Positions 61,794 through 64,000 of a stretch of DNA of 64,000 nt are shown here, one piece after another. The DNA lies in contig NZ_AUCT01000027.1 of assembly GCF_000429905.1 (NCBI RefSeq), positions 1 through 64,000 on the forward strand. The letters are read 5' to 3'. Numbering within the stretch: the stretch's first letter is position 1; each line of letters opens with the position of its first letter. The notes beneath the pieces are model-generated. The model had not been told where the DNA came from. It worked only from the letters and a program-made list of their open reading frames with translations, and did no database searches. The position numbers and the translations under genes are program-made. Origin of the DNA: Desulfatibacillum aliphaticivorans DSM 15576. Lineage in GTDB: Bacteria > Desulfobacterota > Desulfobacteria > Desulfobacterales > Desulfatibacillaceae.

Positions 61794-62272
61794 TGTTTGA
61801 GCATACCTCCTACGGATTATTGTAAATTACCGCCGGGACTCTCTTTTTCCCATTTTTCTCCACGGAGGTCCAGAATGTTATAGTGCAATAAGCCGGCCGA
61901 ATGGGCGTGCGACCGCACAAAATTATATAAAACAAGATAATACGAACGTTTCAATTTTAGGAGCCGCCCGTCAAAAAGTCAATAACTCGTAAAGATAAAG
62001 ACAATGATGTTTAGTATGAACAGTTTCAATGATTACTCAAAACACAGAGAGGGGCCTGAAAAGCAAAAGTTAGGTTTTCGCCCCCACGCGACAGCAGCAT
62101 CGCAAAAAAACTACTGCGCGGCGCGGGCTGACAGCATGGGAACGAGTTCGAAAAAACATGAACCACGGAACACACGGAAGGCGCCGAAAGGTCGTTTTCT
62201 GTGTTTTCCGTGTCTTCCGTGGTTAATATGACAGTTTCTTGGGTTTCGGAAGTTAGTTTTTGACCAACAAAG
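61794..62272. other. Gene-free region upstream of the Hdr-like pair
   Basis: About 480 bases without a convincing gene. It should contain the promoter of the HdrC/NarI-like operon; the only candidate is a weak sigma-54-like element near 61885-61899 (minus strand). The right part holds a conserved inverted repeat listed separately. Confidence 0.4.
62161..62224. repeat. Interspersed inverted repeat (ACCACGGAA family)
   Basis: AACCACGGAACACACGGAA at 62161-62179 is the inverse complement of TTCCGTGTCTTCCGTGGTT at 62206-62224 with one mismatch, separated by 26 bases. This unit resembles a repeat scattered in many environmental bacterial genomes. A short open frame running through it (62004-62231, plus) is probably not a gene. 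Confidence 0.8.
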
Positions 62273-62674
62273 TTAACAGCTTATTGGCTTCCCCAGGCGC
62301 ACGGCCATGGCTGTTCCCAACCCCACGCACCAGGCGTTGATGAACATGTTGGGCAGGGATTCACCAAGCCCCATGGCGTACATGCCGTTTTGGATGTTGA
62401 AGGAAAAGTCTATCAATCCCAAAAAAAGCAGCCCGCCCGCGCTTATCAGGCCTAATGTCCGGCCCTTTGGTGAGCCTTTCAGCAAAAGGATTCCCGAGGC
62501 GATCAGGCCCAGGCAAAGCACTCCGTCCGGCAAGGGAAAGGAATGCTCAAAGGCAAAGTAGCCGTCGGGCGGGTTTTCCGGCGCCAGTCCGACCGTGAAA
62601 AAAGCGATCCAAAAACAAATAATTCCCGCGCCGGTAATGATCTGCAGCACAGCCAAGGCCTTTGGTTTTTCCAT
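62273..62674 (-). CDS. Small four-span membrane protein of unknown function
   Basis: 133 residues with about four hydrophobic spans (about 8-30, 48-66, 76-93, 108-128) and acidic loops (NPPDGYFAFEHSFPLPDG). No family recognised. It lies 41 bases downstream of the acyl-CoA dehydrogenase stop on the same strand and may be co-transcribed. Confidence 0.65.
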   Translation of the reverse strand: MEKPKALAVLQIITGAGIICFWIAFFTVGLAPENPPDGYFAFEHSFPLPDGVLCLGLIASGILLLKGSPKGRTLGLISAGGLLFLGLIDFSFNIQNGMYAMGLGESLPNMFINAWCVGLGTAMAVRLGKPISC

Positions 62675-62715
62675 TTCATCCCCCCGGATTATGTTGTTTT
62701 TAAGTCTGGCTCAAC

Positions 62716-63834
62716 TTAAATCAAAGCCGCTTTCCCCATCATTTTTTGCTTGATTTTGGAAACGTTTCCCGCAATGCGGCCGGAAAAAATCAGGTCGTGC
62801 AGGGTCACGGCCAGTTCGCTTCCTTCCTCCGGATTCACGTCCTCCAAAATGCCGAGAGCCACTTTCAAAGCCTTTTTGGACATAAAGCGGAACGAAACCG
62901 GAATCATGGCCAGGTCCGGATCGGGCTCTCCTTTTTCCAGTTTTTCCGCGCCGTATAGGGCCAGGGCGAACAGGCCTTTGCACAGGGAAAGATAAAGCCC
63001 CAGGGCTTCCAGCTTATCGTCCGAAGGCGCTCCGGCCTTTTTTAACTGCTCGGCCAGCAATTCCCCAATGCGGTCCATGCCGCCGCACACAGGCCCCATC
63101 ATCAAAATGTCTTCGGTATCCCGGAAGGCTTTGACGATGGTTTCGTAACCCTGGTTAAAAGGCCCAAGCACGGCGCTTTCAGGAACCTTGCACGCTTCCA
63201 GGACGATTCCTCCGTGGGGCGACGGCTTGAAAAAGTCCAGAGCCATATTTTCGCCCACGGTCAGGCCAGGAGTCTCGCGGGGAACCAAAAAGGCCGTAAA
63301 CTGCTTTTTCCCCTCCTTTTCTTCCGTGACTGCAATCACCGCGTACATGCCCGCGATGGGGCCGTTGGTGAGATAGGCCTTTTCCCCCGAGATCACGTAG
63401 CTTCCGTCCTCGAAGAGCGCACGGGTTTTCATGTGTTTGGGATGGGCGCCGGTTTTGGGCTCGGAAATGGAAAGGGACATGGTCATTTCTCCCTTTGCCA
63501 GCTTAGGCAGCAAATCCTCTTTTTGCTCACGGGATCCCATGTTCATGATAAGAAATTTGGCCGCTGCAAGGTGGAGCATCCACGAAACCGTCAGGCCCAG
63601 GCTATGCCCCGCCGCGCCAAGAATACGGCCGCACCGGGCTATGTCGGTGTATCCGCCGCCCTGACCGCCGAATTCCTTGGGAACTCCAATCCCCAGAAGT
63701 CCCGCCTCGCCCATGGCCTTCCACAATTCCATAGGGAATTCTTCGGCCTTATACAGTTGGGCTGGGGCGATGCGGCCGGCGGCAAATTCCTTAACGGCTG
63801 CTTGCATTTTATTCACAGTTTCGTCGGTTTTCAA
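62716..63834 (-). CDS. Acyl-CoA dehydrogenase family protein
   Basis: 372 residues. N-terminal helical domain with GLLGIGVPKEFGGQGGG, middle beta domain with MSLSISEPKTGAHP and VISGEKAYLTNG, and a C-terminal helical domain. FAD-dependent oxidation of an acyl-CoA at C2-C3 is predicted. The usual C-terminal IYEGT with catalytic Glu is not visible; a Glu in RDTEDILMMGP sits where isovaleryl-CoA-type enzymes carry theirs. The C-terminal end is shorter than usual. The neighbouring DUF3999-like gene ends 13 bases upstream. Confidence 0.88.
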   Translation of the reverse strand: MKTDETVNKMQAAVKEFAAGRIAPAQLYKAEEFPMELWKAMGEAGLLGIGVPKEFGGQGGGYTDIARCGRILGAAGHSLGLTVSWMLHLAAAKFLIMNMGSREQKEDLLPKLAKGEMTMSLSISEPKTGAHPKHMKTRALFEDGSYVISGEKAYLTNGPIAGMYAVIAVTEEKEGKKQFTAFLVPRETPGLTVGENMALDFFKPSPHGGIVLEACKVPESAVLGPFNQGYETIVKAFRDTEDILMMGPVCGGMDRIGELLAEQLKKAGAPSDDKLEALGLYLSLCKGLFALALYGAEKLEKGEPDPDLAMIPVSFRFMSKKALKVALGILEDVNPEEGSELAVTLHDLIFSGRIAGNVSKIKQKMMGKAALI

Positions 63835-63846
63835 AACATAGGCTCC

Positions 63847-64000
63847 TTACTGCTTGTCAGGCATTTGTCGGGACAGCTTCCAGGCCATAACCGCCACAAC
63901 GACCGCCCCAAGGCACAAAACAGCCCATAGAATAATGCGTTTCCAGGGCAAAGGGGGCTTGGGCGGCGTTAAAGCGGCTTGGCCCCCCAATTCAAACTGG
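63847..64000 (-). CDS. C-terminal tail of a DUF3999-like membrane-anchored protein (partial)
   Basis: An open frame runs in from the window end to a stop at 63847-63849. The 50 or so visible residues read ELGGQAALTPPKPPLPWKR, then a membrane span (IILWAVLCLGAVVVAVMAW) and a short basic tail. This is the pattern at the end of DUF3999 proteins (Gly-Gly, a Pro-rich segment, one span). The body of the protein is outside the window, so identity is tentative. It is 13 bases upstream of the acyl-CoA dehydrogenase gene on the same strand. Confidence 0.45.
   Translation of the reverse strand, partial: QFELGGQAALTPPKPPLPWKRIILWAVLCLGAVVVAVMAWKLSRQMPDKQ

Noticed and set aside
61885..61899. Sigma-54-like element upstream of the Hdr-like operon
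   Set aside because: GG-N10-GC spacing and TTGCA are present, but the -24 box is CGGCCG rather than TGGCAC; too weak to call.
62004..62231. Possible 75-residue gene
   Set aside because: Its C-terminal part is the translation of an interspersed inverted repeat.

Overview
The window looks like a chromosome segment of a GC-rich, strictly anaerobic deltaproteobacterium (Desulfobacterota). A Desulfatibacillum-like sulfate reducer is my best guess. The reasons are the HdrB/HdrC-type Fe-S oxidoreductases joined to a membrane cytochrome module, a sigma-54-controlled Liv-type transporter, acyl-CoA enzymes and MSHA/type II-like pilus genes. This assignment is inference; there is no rRNA in the window.

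Layout. 1-319: end of an IS66-family transposase gene and of the element. 316-3700: a strikingly AT-rich island with one leftward operon (AlaX-type tRNA editing protein, cysteine synthase-like enzyme, serine acetyltransferase, truncated translational-type GTPase). It ends in the surviving 3' half of an aspartate/glutamate racemase gene. 4166-11022: a leftward operon (SDR dehydrogenase, LivK-like binding protein, LivG, LivF, LivH, LivM, alpha/beta hydrolase) behind a near-consensus sigma-54 promoter, with a divergent PAS-type sigma-54 activator at 11350-12762. 13197-20725: a type I restriction-modification locus (hsdR, hsdM, DUF1016 nuclease, hsdS, DUF5655-type nuclease) beside an initiator tRNA gene at 20818-20894 that has its own promoter and terminator. 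21149-25104: DUF167 protein, radical SAM protein, PBP1A.

25477-37429: a pilus/type II-like assembly operon (PilM-PilN fusion, PilO-like, PilP-like, secretin, ExeA/MshM-like ATPase with a secretin-type C-terminal domain, GspE, GspF, membrane-anchored sigma-54 activator). It is followed by a major pilin gene with its own sigma-54 promoter and terminator. 37501-41515: a leftward set (GT2 glycosyltransferase, flippase-like membrane protein, TMTC-like GT-C/TPR protein) that could glycosylate the pilin. 41712-48830: an ECF sigma factor, a membrane protein likely to be its anti-sigma factor, three pseudopilin-type genes (the last an 1159-residue MshO/CFI-box/PilX-MshQ-like fusion), a PAP2 protein and an Lgt-like protein.

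49093-64000: acyl-CoA synthetase; tetR-RND efflux operon with a clear candidate operator; a J-domain/MinD fusion; HdrB-like plus a NarI/HdrC-like protein with an inserted CxxCH motif; a small membrane protein; an acyl-CoA dehydrogenase; and the tail of a DUF3999-like gene at the window end.

Two stories stand out. In the transport operon, a PAS activator probably turns on uptake and conversion of a carboxylate or ester-like substrate. In the pilus region, minor pseudopilins, assembly motor, major pilin, regulators and candidate glycosylation genes lie within about 23 kb. All functions are predicted from sequence reading alone; no database search was possible.
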